Part shown: positions 1-5,204 of the stretch, piece after piece
Numbering within the stretch: the first letter of the stretch is position 1
How the letters are laid out: the number at the start of each line of letters is the position of its first letter
Source of the DNA: Syntrophaceae bacterium
GTDB lineage: Bacteria > Desulfobacterota > Syntrophia > Syntrophales > Smithellaceae
Length of the DNA stretch: 5,204 bases
Reading direction: 5' to 3'
Assembly: GCA_003506745.1 (NCBI GenBank)
Contig: DNYQ01000120.1
Location: 1-5,204 of the forward strand
Notes under the pieces: generated by a model
Seen by the model: the letters and a program-made list of their open reading frames with translations, nothing else
Told to the model about the DNA's origin: nothing
The model's database searches: none
Made by a program: the position numbers and the translations under genes

Positions 1-69
1 AAATTGGTAAGCAGGATATTGGATTGCCCCATTATCATTATTGATAAGAACTTGCTTTTAGTTGTGGGC

Positions 70-98
70 AGTATGGAAAATGGAGTCTTGTGTGTCAA
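70..98 (-). promoter_or_regulatory. Possible sigma-70 promoter reading off the left edge
   Basis: On the minus strand a perfect -35 hexamer TTGACA (93-98) is followed after 17 nt by CATACT (70-75), which matches four of six positions of the -10 consensus. An A/T-rich run lies just upstream of the -35. Spacing is ideal, but the -10 is mediocre and no downstream gene can be confirmed because the window ends within 70 bases. Confidence 0.3.
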
Positions 99-165
99 TA
101 AAATTTTGACCACAAGTTGTAGTGTGCATCACCAATGACCGCGCTGAAGGCACATTGCGACATCC

Positions 166-217
166 GTCTTTTTGAAAAACCTGATCACCTTTGGACCGTG
201 TCACCTTACAAAAAGAC
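166..217. repeat. 9-bp inverted repeat with 34-nt loop
   Basis: GTCTTTTTG (166-174) and CAAAAAGAC (209-217) are perfect reverse complements separated by 34 nt. The loop itself contains TCACCTT twice in direct orientation (185-191 and 201-207). The stem is AT-rich and the loop long, so this is a poor Rho-independent terminator. It could be a protein-binding site, a remnant of a mobile-element end, or chance. Confidence 0.3.
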
Positions 218-381
218 AATTTTCCCCGGAATTCAGGCAAGCCACTTCATTACGTCTTATTTTCAAATGTGTTATGAGTGAATATAATCATCCCATAAGT
301 ATTCAGGATCGGCATAGGCGTCGCCGACATCCTGGCCGCCTGCGGTCAATTGAGCGGCGCTGTTGAGGGCGGATTGATTTT

Positions 382-1731
382 CTAGGACGCACCTTTTGTC
401 CCGGCCAGTTTTCTCTGCAACTGTCTGAGGGTTATCCCCAGAATCCCGGCGGTCTCGCGGCGACTGCCGCCGGTGGCATTCAAGACAAACATCACATGGG
501 CGGCGTCATTCTCCTTGAGCGTACACAGGCTGCGGCTGGATGCGGAGACCTGCCCGTTCGGTGATTCGTTGACACCCAGATGCGCGGGTGTAATGAGGGG
601 GCCGTCCGCCAGCAGCACGGCATTTTCAACGATCTGAGCCAGTTCGCGGATGTTTCCCGGATAATCCCTGCGCGTCAGTTGATTCATGGCTTCAGGGCTG
701 AAACCGGAAATATTTTTCTGATGACGGACACAGGCGTTTTTCAGAAAATGCGCGGTCAAAAGGGCAATGTCGCCTTTTCTTTCCCGAAGCGGCGGCAGAC
801 AGATATGGGCGGACTTCAGGCGATACAACAGATCAATGCGGAATCGGCCTTCCTGACACGCCCGGTCCAGGTCCGTATTGGTGGCTGAAACCAGCCGGAC
901 ATCCACGCACACGGGACGGCTCGCCCCCAGCGGCGTGAACGTTTTATCCTCCAAAACACGCAGGAGCTTGGATTGCAGACCGATCGGCAATTCGCCGATC
1001 TCATCCAGGAACAGCGTGCCGCCGTCCGCCTGCTCAAAAAACCCCGCATGACTTCCATCCGCACCGGTAAAGGCGCCCTTGGTATGCCCGAAAAACTGGC
1101 TTTCAAACATGGTAGCGGGAATGGCGGAAACATTGACCGCCACAAAAGGACCGGCCGGAGCGGGGCCTGCCCGGTGAATACCGCGCGCCATTAATTCCTT
1201 GCCGGTTCCCGATTCGCCGGTGATCAGAACCGGATTGCCGCTGCGCGCCATCACCTGAGCATAAGAAATCAAGGCTTTCATCTGCGTGCTTTGCGTCAGC
1301 GTATCGGCAAACGACGGCGGAATATCCACCGCTTCACAACCGGCATGGATGGACAAACCGGCCAAAAGCCCCTTTCTTTCATAGGCTCTTTCGATGGACA
1401 AAAAGAGCAGCTCGTTGTCCACGGGTTTGACCAGATAATCATACGCCCCCTGGCGCATCGCCCGCACTGTCGTCGGAATATCGTCAACCGCGGTCAGGAT
1501 AATAAATTCCGTTTGCGGACAAAAGGGCTTGGTCGATTCCAGCACCTGCATACCGTCCACTTCGGGCATGAGCAGGTCCAAAAGGACGATGTCAAAGTTG
1601 TCCTGGCGGATTCTTTGAATGGCTTCCTTGCCGTTGTCACAGATTTCCACAGTCTTCAGGCCGTGCCATTTCAGAATTCTCTTGACGGAGGACAGGGACA
1701 TCTCTTCGTCGTCAACAATCAAAATTTTCAT
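382..1731 (-). CDS. Sigma-54-dependent response regulator (NtrC family)
   Basis: This 449-aa protein has the standard NtrC layout and length. The receiver domain (about 1-120) has acidic Asp7/Asp8, phospho-acceptor Asp52 in LLDLLMPEVDG, Thr80 and Lys102. The AAA+ sigma-54 activation domain (about 140-380) has Walker A GESGTGKE (172-179), an intact sigma-54-contacting GAFTGA loop (219-224), Walker B GGTLFLDEIGEL (237-248), an arginine-rich GRFRIDLLYRL stretch (295-305), PLRER (314-318) and YPGNIREL (357-364, Tyr where Trp is usual). A C-terminal Fis-type helix-turn-helix (about 420-442) should bind enhancer DNA. All key residues are present, so it should be phosphorylatable, hydrolyse ATP and open sigma-54 promoters. 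Its ATG overlaps the upstream kinase stop codon, so the two are translationally coupled and that kinase is the obvious partner. Target genes cannot be read from the sequence, and the exact subfamily is not recognised, so no symbol is given. Confidence 0.96.
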   Translation of the reverse strand: MKILIVDDEEMSLSSVKRILKWHGLKTVEICDNGKEAIQRIRQDNFDIVLLDLLMPEVDGMQVLESTKPFCPQTEFIILTAVDDIPTTVRAMRQGAYDYLVKPVDNELLFLSIERAYERKGLLAGLSIHAGCEAVDIPPSFADTLTQSTQMKALISYAQVMARSGNPVLITGESGTGKELMARGIHRAGPAPAGPFVAVNVSAIPATMFESQFFGHTKGAFTGADGSHAGFFEQADGGTLFLDEIGELPIGLQSKLLRVLEDKTFTPLGASRPVCVDVRLVSATNTDLDRACQEGRFRIDLLYRLKSAHICLPPLRERKGDIALLTAHFLKNACVRHQKNISGFSPEAMNQLTRRDYPGNIRELAQIVENAVLLADGPLITPAHLGVNESPNGQVSASSRSLCTLKENDAAHVMFVLNATGGSRRETAGILGITLRQLQRKLAGTKGAS

Positions 1732-3950
1732 AGATGCTGTCTCCCTAATTCATGGATGAGCTTCTGGAGTGTATCGATATGGAATGGTTTGTGCAGTGTA
1801 TCATCCGGCAACATTTTGATCGAAGCAGGCGGCTTAAGCGCCTTGCGGTCGGCCGAGTAGAGAATCACCGGCAGCAGAGGATACTTTGTCTTGATTTTTT
1901 CCATCAAATCCCATCCGTCAAAGCCCTTTAATCGAATTTCGGAAACAATCATATCCACTTCCGGATTTTCCCGAAGGAAATGGAGGACGTCCTCGGGTTT
2001 ATCCTCGGCTTCCGAACGCCAGATCACGGCGTCCACAAAATTGGCCTTGAGTTCTTTGAGATACTTCACGTTATGATCAATGCATAACAGGGCGGAATAC
2101 AAACTGATATTCGTCTCGCCGTCCACGGGAAGATAAATGGAAAACCGGCTGCCTTTGCCGGGACGCGAAAGCACACCGATGAGACCGTGATGCTCCTTGA
2201 TCAGCCCGTAGGAAATGGAAAGCCCCAGGCCGGTGCCGTCAAGTTCCCTGCGGGTGGTGAAGAAGGGATCGAAAATATGATCCATGATTTTGCGTTCAAT
2301 GCCCTTTCCATTATCTTCGATATCAACCACCGCCGCTTTCAGGCGATCGATATAGCGGCAGCGGATGGTAATGAGGCCTTTTTGCCCGGCGGGAATCGCC
2401 TGATGGGCGTTAATCAGCAGATTGGCGATCACTTGCTCGATTTTCTGAAAATGCCCGGAAAGAAGGGGGATTTTTTCATCAATTTCCTGATTAATCCGGG
2501 ATACGGTTCTTCTGACCTGTGCCCCTACGATGATCAGCGCGCCTGCGATCACGTCGGGGAGGGAAAACGTTTTTTTCTGGGCGGTCTCATCGGAACGGGA
2601 AAATTCCTTTAAGCTGGTAATGACCCTGCTGATTCGGTTGGCGCCGATTTTAAAGGCCTGGATGATTTCCCGCATATTCCCGCATACCTCCTCATAAGAC
2701 AGGCCGCGTTTTTCCCAATCGGGATGGTGGACGCTCGAGCGGGACAAAATGACCTCCACGGTGTTCCAAATTTCCTCCAGAATCGGAACATTGTAGGCGA
2801 TAAAACTGACGGGGTTATTGATCTCATGGGCAACGCCGGCCACCACCTCGCCCAGCGCAGTCAGCTTGTGAGTCTGGATCATCTGCTGAAGCCGCAATTC
2901 TCCTTCCTGACGGATTCTCTTATCTTCGGTGACATCCTGCCAGGCGCCGACAATATAACTGGTTGAACCCGACGGATGCTGAACGATCCGCCAGTAATCC
3001 GAAAACCAGCGGTAGGAATCATCCATCACCCGAAACCGGTAACTGTAGCGGTGCGTCCCTCTCGAACGTTCGGTCTGCAAATCGGTAACAATGCGCGCCC
3101 GGTCATCCGGATGGATATGATCCACCCAGAAATGCTCATCGTCCCTGAAGCACTGCGGCGGATAGCCGGTGATCTCCTCGATGGTGTTGCTCACGAACGT
3201 AATGCCGAAATCCCCTTCGGCTTTCCTGGTGTAAGAAATAATCGGCAGAGATTCCAGAAGCAGGGAGAGATGATCGTTGGTTTGTTTGAGGGCCTTTTGC
3301 GTCCGGTGACGCTCCATCAGTTCGGTCAGGAGCGCCTCATTGGCCTGCGCCAATTCCGCCGTTCTTTCCCGGACACGCTGCTCCAGCTCCTCGTGCGCCT
3401 TTAAAAGCGCTTCCTTTGCTTTCTTGCGCCGGGTAATATCCTCCAGCGTTTCAATGGCGCCGATTAAATCACCGGCCGCATTGCGGATAATCGCCGCCGT
3501 AAATCTCAGCCATTTCCCATGATTGCCCAGTTCGGGGAAAAAATCGATGGCCTCATAGGCTTCATCCAGCAGCTTGGACTTGATATACTTGCCGGTGTAC
3601 CATTTGGAAATATTGCCCTGTTCACGCCTGACCAGAAGATCCGCCATGCAGGGGCGCTTTTTACTGTAAAAAGCCCGCCATTGCTGCGAGGTGCCGATGA
3701 CATCTTCCGCCTTTATTTTGGTGAGCTCTTCGAGGGCCTTATTCCAGTACATGATACGGTGATTCTTGCCGATCACAAAGGCGGGAATGGGCGAACCCCC
3801 GATGACGCTCTTCAACCACTGTTCGCTTTCCTTAAACTCGTTTTCCGTGCGCTTGCGCCTGATTTCCGATTGTTTGAGCTCCCGGAGCTGGCGGCGCAGT
3901 TGCTGAACTTCGTGAACCAAGTCATGATCCGATTGCCGGCTTTGCTTCAT
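1728..3950 (-). CDS. Soluble PAS-PAS sensor histidine kinase with degenerate C-terminal receiver
   Basis: The 740-aa protein begins with a charged coiled coil (about 5-42). It continues with a PAS domain (about 42-172, containing QQWRAFYSKKRPCMADLLV), a second coiled coil (173-231) and a PAS_3-like domain (231-344, ending GAWQDVTEDK). The dimerisation/phosphotransfer domain carries the H-box ALGEVVAGVAHEINNP (365-380) with phospho-His375. The ATPase domain has an N-box (NLLINAHQAI, Asn514), G1 (EDNGKGI), F-box (IFDPFFTT) and G2 (GTGLGLSIS, 572-580). The last 120 residues resemble a receiver, but the phospho-acceptor Asp is Glu671 and the second acidic residue is His626; Asp625, Ser699 and Lys721 remain. 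There is no signal peptide or membrane helix, so it should sense a cytoplasmic ligand, redox state or cofactor. It is the first gene of the operon and is expected to phosphorylate the adjacent NtrC-type regulator directly. The start at 3950 is preferred over ATG 3977 (nine residues longer) because only 3950 has a ribosome binding site. Confidence 0.93.
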   Translation of the reverse strand: MKQSRQSDHDLVHEVQQLRRQLRELKQSEIRRKRTENEFKESEQWLKSVIGGSPIPAFVIGKNHRIMYWNKALEELTKIKAEDVIGTSQQWRAFYSKKRPCMADLLVRREQGNISKWYTGKYIKSKLLDEAYEAIDFFPELGNHGKWLRFTAAIIRNAAGDLIGAIETLEDITRRKKAKEALLKAHEELEQRVRERTAELAQANEALLTELMERHRTQKALKQTNDHLSLLLESLPIISYTRKAEGDFGITFVSNTIEEITGYPPQCFRDDEHFWVDHIHPDDRARIVTDLQTERSRGTHRYSYRFRVMDDSYRWFSDYWRIVQHPSGSTSYIVGAWQDVTEDKRIRQEGELRLQQMIQTHKLTALGEVVAGVAHEINNPVSFIAYNVPILEEIWNTVEVILSRSSVHHPDWEKRGLSYEEVCGNMREIIQAFKIGANRISRVITSLKEFSRSDETAQKKTFSLPDVIAGALIIVGAQVRRTVSRINQEIDEKIPLLSGHFQKIEQVIANLLINAHQAIPAGQKGLITIRCRYIDRLKAAVVDIEDNGKGIERKIMDHIFDPFFTTRRELDGTGLGLSISYGLIKEHHGLIGVLSRPGKGSRFSIYLPVDGETNISLYSALLCIDHNVKYLKELKANFVDAVIWRSEAEDKPEDVLHFLRENPEVDMIVSEIRLKGFDGWDLMEKIKTKYPLLPVILYSADRKALKPPASIKMLPDDTLHKPFHIDTLQKLIHELGRQHL
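1741..1746 (-). promoter_or_regulatory. Ribosome binding site of the response regulator
   Basis: AGGGAG on the minus strand lies 9 nt before ATG 1729-1731, inside the last codons of the kinase gene. The kinase TGA (1728-1730) and regulator ATG share the sequence ATGA, a typical arrangement for translational coupling. This supports ATG 1731 as the true start and a fixed kinase:regulator output ratio. Confidence 0.75.
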
Positions 3951-3957
3951 GATGTCA

Positions 3958-3963
3958 TCCTCT
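3958..3963 (-). promoter_or_regulatory. Ribosome binding site that decides the kinase start
   Basis: AGAGGA on the minus strand sits 7 nt upstream of ATG 3948-3950. The alternative in-frame ATG at 3975-3977 has no purine-rich site at the right distance. Starting at 3950 gives the protein MKQSRQSDHD and onward. Confidence 0.65.
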
Positions 3964-4055
3964 GTCGGAAGCAACATATTGATCTGAATCTACAGGACTG
4001 CCAAACTTAAATCCCGCCGCGGCGAAGAAGAGATCCGAAAAATTAATTTGAAATA

Positions 4056-4083
4056 ATTATATTGGCTTTAAGGCAGAAGTCAA
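4056..4083 (-). promoter_or_regulatory. Sigma-70 promoter of the kinase-regulator operon
   Basis: On the minus strand TTGACT (4078-4083, five of six consensus) is followed after 16 nt by a perfect TATAAT (4056-4061). Transcription should begin near 4049, giving a leader of about 100 nt before the kinase ATG at 3950. The leader contains a 10-bp GC palindrome (4015-4024). The near-consensus sequence suggests steady basal expression of the two-component system rather than sigma-54 autoregulation. Confidence 0.7.
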
Positions 4084-4101
4084 ACAAATCTTTAGGAGAA
4101 A

Positions 4102-4122
4102 GGCTGAAGACTGAAGGCTGAA
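4102..4122. repeat. Heptamer array 1 (three copies of GGCTGAA type)
   Basis: Three adjoining 7-base units read GGCTGAA, GACTGAA and GGCTGAA; the middle one differs by a single G-to-A transition. The preceding seven bases (4095-4101) match at only four positions and are not counted. This is the first of three heptamer arrays with different unit sequences within about 125 bp. Confidence 0.75.
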
Positions 4123-4125
4123 AAG

Positions 4126-4169
4126 AAAAAGAACCGCCGTCCTTCCCCGGAAGGGCGCCGGCTTTCTTT
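4126..4169. terminator. Long imperfect hairpin flanked by A and T tracts
   Basis: Positions 4126-4145 pair with 4150-4169 around a four-base loop (4146-4149): 15 Watson-Crick pairs, 2 G-T/U pairs and 3 mismatches. The core is GC-rich (CCGCCGTCCTTC against GAAGGGCGCCGG). The outer end is A-rich on the left and T-rich on the right, so a transcript in either direction would form a stem followed by a U-rich tract, as in a bidirectional Rho-independent terminator. Its place between two divergent promoters is odd for a terminator. It may instead belong to the heptamer-repeat element or act as an insulator. Confidence 0.5.
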
Positions 4170-4170
4170 T

Positions 4171-4198
4171 CACTCGTCGCTCATCGCTCGTTGCTATT
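4171..4198. repeat. Heptamer array 2 (CGCTCGT type)
   Basis: Four adjoining 7-base units read CACTCGT, CGCTCAT, CGCTCGT and TGCTATT. The first two differ from the CGCTCGT consensus by one base each and the last by three, so three to four copies are recognisable. The array begins two bases after the hairpin. Confidence 0.7.
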
Positions 4199-4204
4199 CT
4201 TTTC

Positions 4205-4225
4205 CTACCATCCACCATCCACGAC
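4205..4225. repeat. Heptamer array 3 (CCACCAT type)
   Basis: The units CTACCAT, CCACCAT and CCACGAC follow one another; the third matches only at its first four bases. The array ends 13 bases before the -35 box of the rightward promoter. It has the same 7-base period as the two arrays to its left but an unrelated unit. Confidence 0.6.
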
Positions 4226-4238
4226 TCCGCTTTGCTGC

Positions 4239-4268
4239 TTGACACAGCTCGATTAATTCCTTTATAAG
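4239..4268 (+). promoter_or_regulatory. Sigma-70 promoter of the acyl-CoA synthetase gene
   Basis: A perfect TTGACA (4239-4244) is followed after 18 nt by TATAAG (4263-4268, five of six consensus). Initiation is expected near 4275, giving a leader of about 160 nt before ATG 4434. It is back to back with the promoter of the kinase operon, the two -35 boxes being about 155 bp apart. Confidence 0.6.
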
Positions 4269-4277
4269 AACACAGTT

Positions 4278-4412
4278 CGGTAACAGGAACTCACTTTCGT
4301 TTTCTTGCGGTTTGTTCCGGCGTTTCGCATTCAGGCTGATGGCGGCGGCAAAAGAAGCAGAAATGATTCGATCAAGCAGGCTCATAAACGCGATACAGAA
4401 TCATCGTTACCG
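4278..4412 (+). promoter_or_regulatory. Possible structured 5' leader of the acyl-CoA synthetase mRNA
   Basis: The leader can fold into a closed multi-branch structure. An outer stem pairs CGGTAAC (4278-4284) with GTTACCG (4406-4412). Inside it GGAAC (4286-4290) pairs with GTTCC (4314-4318), and ATGATTC (4363-4369) pairs with GAATCAT (4398-4404). A weaker stem is possible at 4326-4330/4339-4344 with one bulge. The inner stems abut the outer one with single-base gaps, the outer stem begins just after the predicted transcription start, and it ends five bases before the Shine-Dalgarno. I do not recognise it as any known riboswitch class, and two 7-bp pairings in a stretch this long can arise by chance. 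Confidence 0.25.
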
Positions 4413-4417
4413 GGCAG

Positions 4418-4423
4418 AAGGAG
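4418..4423 (+). promoter_or_regulatory. Ribosome binding site of the acyl-CoA synthetase
   Basis: AAGGAG lies 10 nt before ATG 4434. It is the only strong Shine-Dalgarno in the region and fixes the start of the rightward gene. Confidence 0.75.
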
Positions 4424-4433
4424 CGATCTGATC

Positions 4434-5204
4434 ATGGAAAAATTCTTTACCCCCCGCAGTATGGTTGTTTTTGGAGCATCCGTCACCAAAATGAATCTGG
4501 GACAAATTGTTTTACTTAACAACAAACAAATCGGCTATCAGGGAAATCTTTACGGCGTCGGTTCTCAGGAGGGAGACGTGGGCGGCATCCATGTCTATCA
4601 AAAAGTGGCCGATCTGCCGGAAGTCCCGGACGTCGCCATTTTTCTGACACCCGCCCAAACGGTGCCGGCGCTGATGGAAGAATGCGGAAAGAAAGGCATC
4701 ACGCATATCGTCATCGAATCCGGAGGCTTCAGCGAATACTCGCACGGCGATCATACCCTGGAGGAAGACGTGCTGGCCGTCGCCCGAAAACACGGCATGA
4801 AAGTCATCGGCCCGAACTGTGTGGGCACGATCAATTTTGATTTTAAAATGATGATGCCGTTTGACTTTGCCAAGGAGCTCCCCGGCGGCGGCAGACTGGG
4901 TCTCATTTCGCAAAGCGGCGGTGTGGGAAGTTCCTATCTGCGGACGATGGCGGGCTACGACATCAAGCCCGGCAAGTTTGCAACCATCGGCAACAAACTT
5001 CAACTTGATGAAGCGGATTTTCTGGACTATTTCATGAAAGACGCCCATACGGACATCATCGCGCTTTATCTGGAGGGCTTTAAACGGGGCCGCACGTTCT
5101 TTGATCTGGCCCGCGTCTGCGACAAACCCGTCATTCTTCAAAAATCCAATCGCTCGCCTCTAAGCGCCAAGATCGCGCAGTCCCACACCACTGCGCTTTC
5201 CAAC
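4434..5204 (+). CDS. ADP-forming acyl-CoA synthetase (acetate-CoA ligase type), N-terminal part, cut by window end
   Basis: The frame runs 257 codons from ATG 4434 to the right edge without a stop. Proteins of this superfamily (COG1042 type) interconvert acyl-CoA, ADP and phosphate with free acid, CoA and ATP through a phosphohistidine. Visible parts in order: a CoA-binding Rossmann domain with VVFGAS (11-16), PDVAIFLTPA (65-74), IESGGFSE (94-101) and GPNCVG (126-131); then a succinyl-CoA-ligase-like domain with LISQSGGVG (157-165), GNK plus Asp192/Glu193 (186-193), YLEG (212-215) and QKSNRS (236-241); then SHTT (250-253), whose His251 aligns with the catalytic phospho-His of the family. The usual motif there is SHTG, so Thr253 replaces Gly. 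Single alpha subunits are roughly 460 aa and alpha-beta fusions about 700 aa, so half or more of the gene is missing. It has its own promoter and ribosome binding site and diverges from the kinase operon. Substrate is unknown; a CoA-binding homologue without ligase activity is possible. Confidence 0.88.
   Translation, partial: MEKFFTPRSMVVFGASVTKMNLGQIVLLNNKQIGYQGNLYGVGSQEGDVGGIHVYQKVADLPEVPDVAIFLTPAQTVPALMEECGKKGITHIVIESGGFSEYSHGDHTLEEDVLAVARKHGMKVIGPNCVGTINFDFKMMMPFDFAKELPGGGRLGLISQSGGVGSSYLRTMAGYDIKPGKFATIGNKLQLDEADFLDYFMKDAHTDIIALYLEGFKRGRTFFDLARVCDKPVILQKSNRSPLSAKIAQSHTTALSN

Larger units (their letters stand above)
1..381. other. Gene-free stretch downstream of the kinase-regulator operon
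   Basis: No gene is supportable here. The left part (to about 290) looks more AT-rich than the flanking genes. The contents I can point to are a possible minus-strand promoter near the left edge and a perfect 9-bp inverted repeat, both listed separately. If the promoter is real, a minus-strand ORF could start at ATG 36-38 or ATG 30-32 and leave the window after about a dozen codons, but no ribosome binding site precedes either start. No convincing Rho-independent terminator follows the regulator stop codon. A coding-looking minus-strand frame ending at TAA 272-274 is discussed under findings. Confidence 0.6.

Noticed and set aside
1..138. Plus-strand frame open from the left edge to TGA 136-138 (45 codons)
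   Set aside because: The hydrophobic peptide resembles no family I know, and the stretch is AT-rich. A gene tail from outside the window cannot be excluded, but nothing supports it.
149..158. GGCACATTGC as a sigma-54 promoter
   Set aside because: The -24 and -12 elements are present only in fragments, and their spacing is several bases too short for sigma-54.
382..1731. Frameshift or truncation at the regulator C-terminus
   Set aside because: The Fis-type helix-turn-helix is complete and the protein ends a few residues after it, as is normal for NtrC-type regulators.
1291..1860. 189-aa plus-strand open frame across the regulator-kinase junction
   Set aside because: It is antisense to two convincing genes, has no recognisable domain and has low-complexity, His/Gln/Arg-rich stretches typical of a shadow frame.
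3519..4010. 163-aa plus-strand open frame ending in the divergent region
   Set aside because: Nearly all of it is antisense to the kinase PAS domain; no family motif or ribosome binding site supports it.
4015..4024. 10-bp palindrome CGCCGCGGCG in the kinase leader as an operator
   Set aside because: It is perfect but short and GC-only, and a palindrome of this size is not unexpected by chance in about 480 bp of intergenic DNA. No second copy is nearby.
4194..4385. 63-aa minus-strand open frame in the divergent region
   Set aside because: It reads through heptamer array 3 at its end and runs opposite the proposed rightward promoter and leader. I see no homology or ribosome binding site.
4512..5141. 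209-aa open frame on the minus strand
   Set aside because: It lies wholly antisense to the acyl-CoA synthetase, whose frame has clear family motifs throughout. Its protein shows no recognisable domain, and long antisense frames are common opposite genes with G/C-rich third positions.

Overview
The window looks like a piece of a Gram-negative, probably deltaproteobacterial (Desulfobacterota, Syntrophales-like) chromosome. This is inferred from style, not proved. The signs are a PAS-rich soluble histidine kinase with an AHEINNP H-box, its translationally coupled sigma-54-type response regulator, a neighbouring ADP-forming acyl-CoA synthetase, moderate GC content and degenerate heptanucleotide tracts between genes. 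No rRNA, tRNA, CRISPR array, transposase or phage gene is visible.

Layout. Positions 1-381 hold no gene I can support. They lie downstream of the minus-strand operon and contain a perfect 9-bp inverted repeat and a possible promoter pointing off the left edge. Positions 382-3950 (minus strand) are a two-gene operon: a 740-aa PAS/PAS histidine kinase with a C-terminal receiver-like domain, then a 449-aa NtrC-type response regulator whose ATG overlaps the kinase stop by 4 nt. Positions 3951-4433 are a divergent control region. It has a near-consensus sigma-70 promoter for the kinase operon (4056-4083, minus) and another for the rightward gene (4239-4268, plus). Between them is a composite element of three different heptamer arrays and one long hairpin (4102-4225). 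From 4434 to the right edge (plus strand) runs the first 257 codons of an ADP-forming acyl-CoA synthetase, cut by the window end.

How the parts may work together. The kinase has two PAS domains and no membrane segment, so it should sense a cytoplasmic signal. It should pass phosphate from His375 to Asp52 of the regulator, which carries an intact GAFTGA loop and should activate sigma-54 promoters. I see no sigma-54 promoter here, so the targets are probably elsewhere. The divergent acyl-CoA synthetase suggests a link to carboxylic-acid/acyl-CoA metabolism, but that rests on position alone.

The points most worth a second look are the kinase's receiver-like domain, in which Glu replaces the phospho-acceptor Asp; the heptamer/hairpin element between the back-to-back promoters; and a possible multi-stem RNA leader upstream of the acyl-CoA synthetase.
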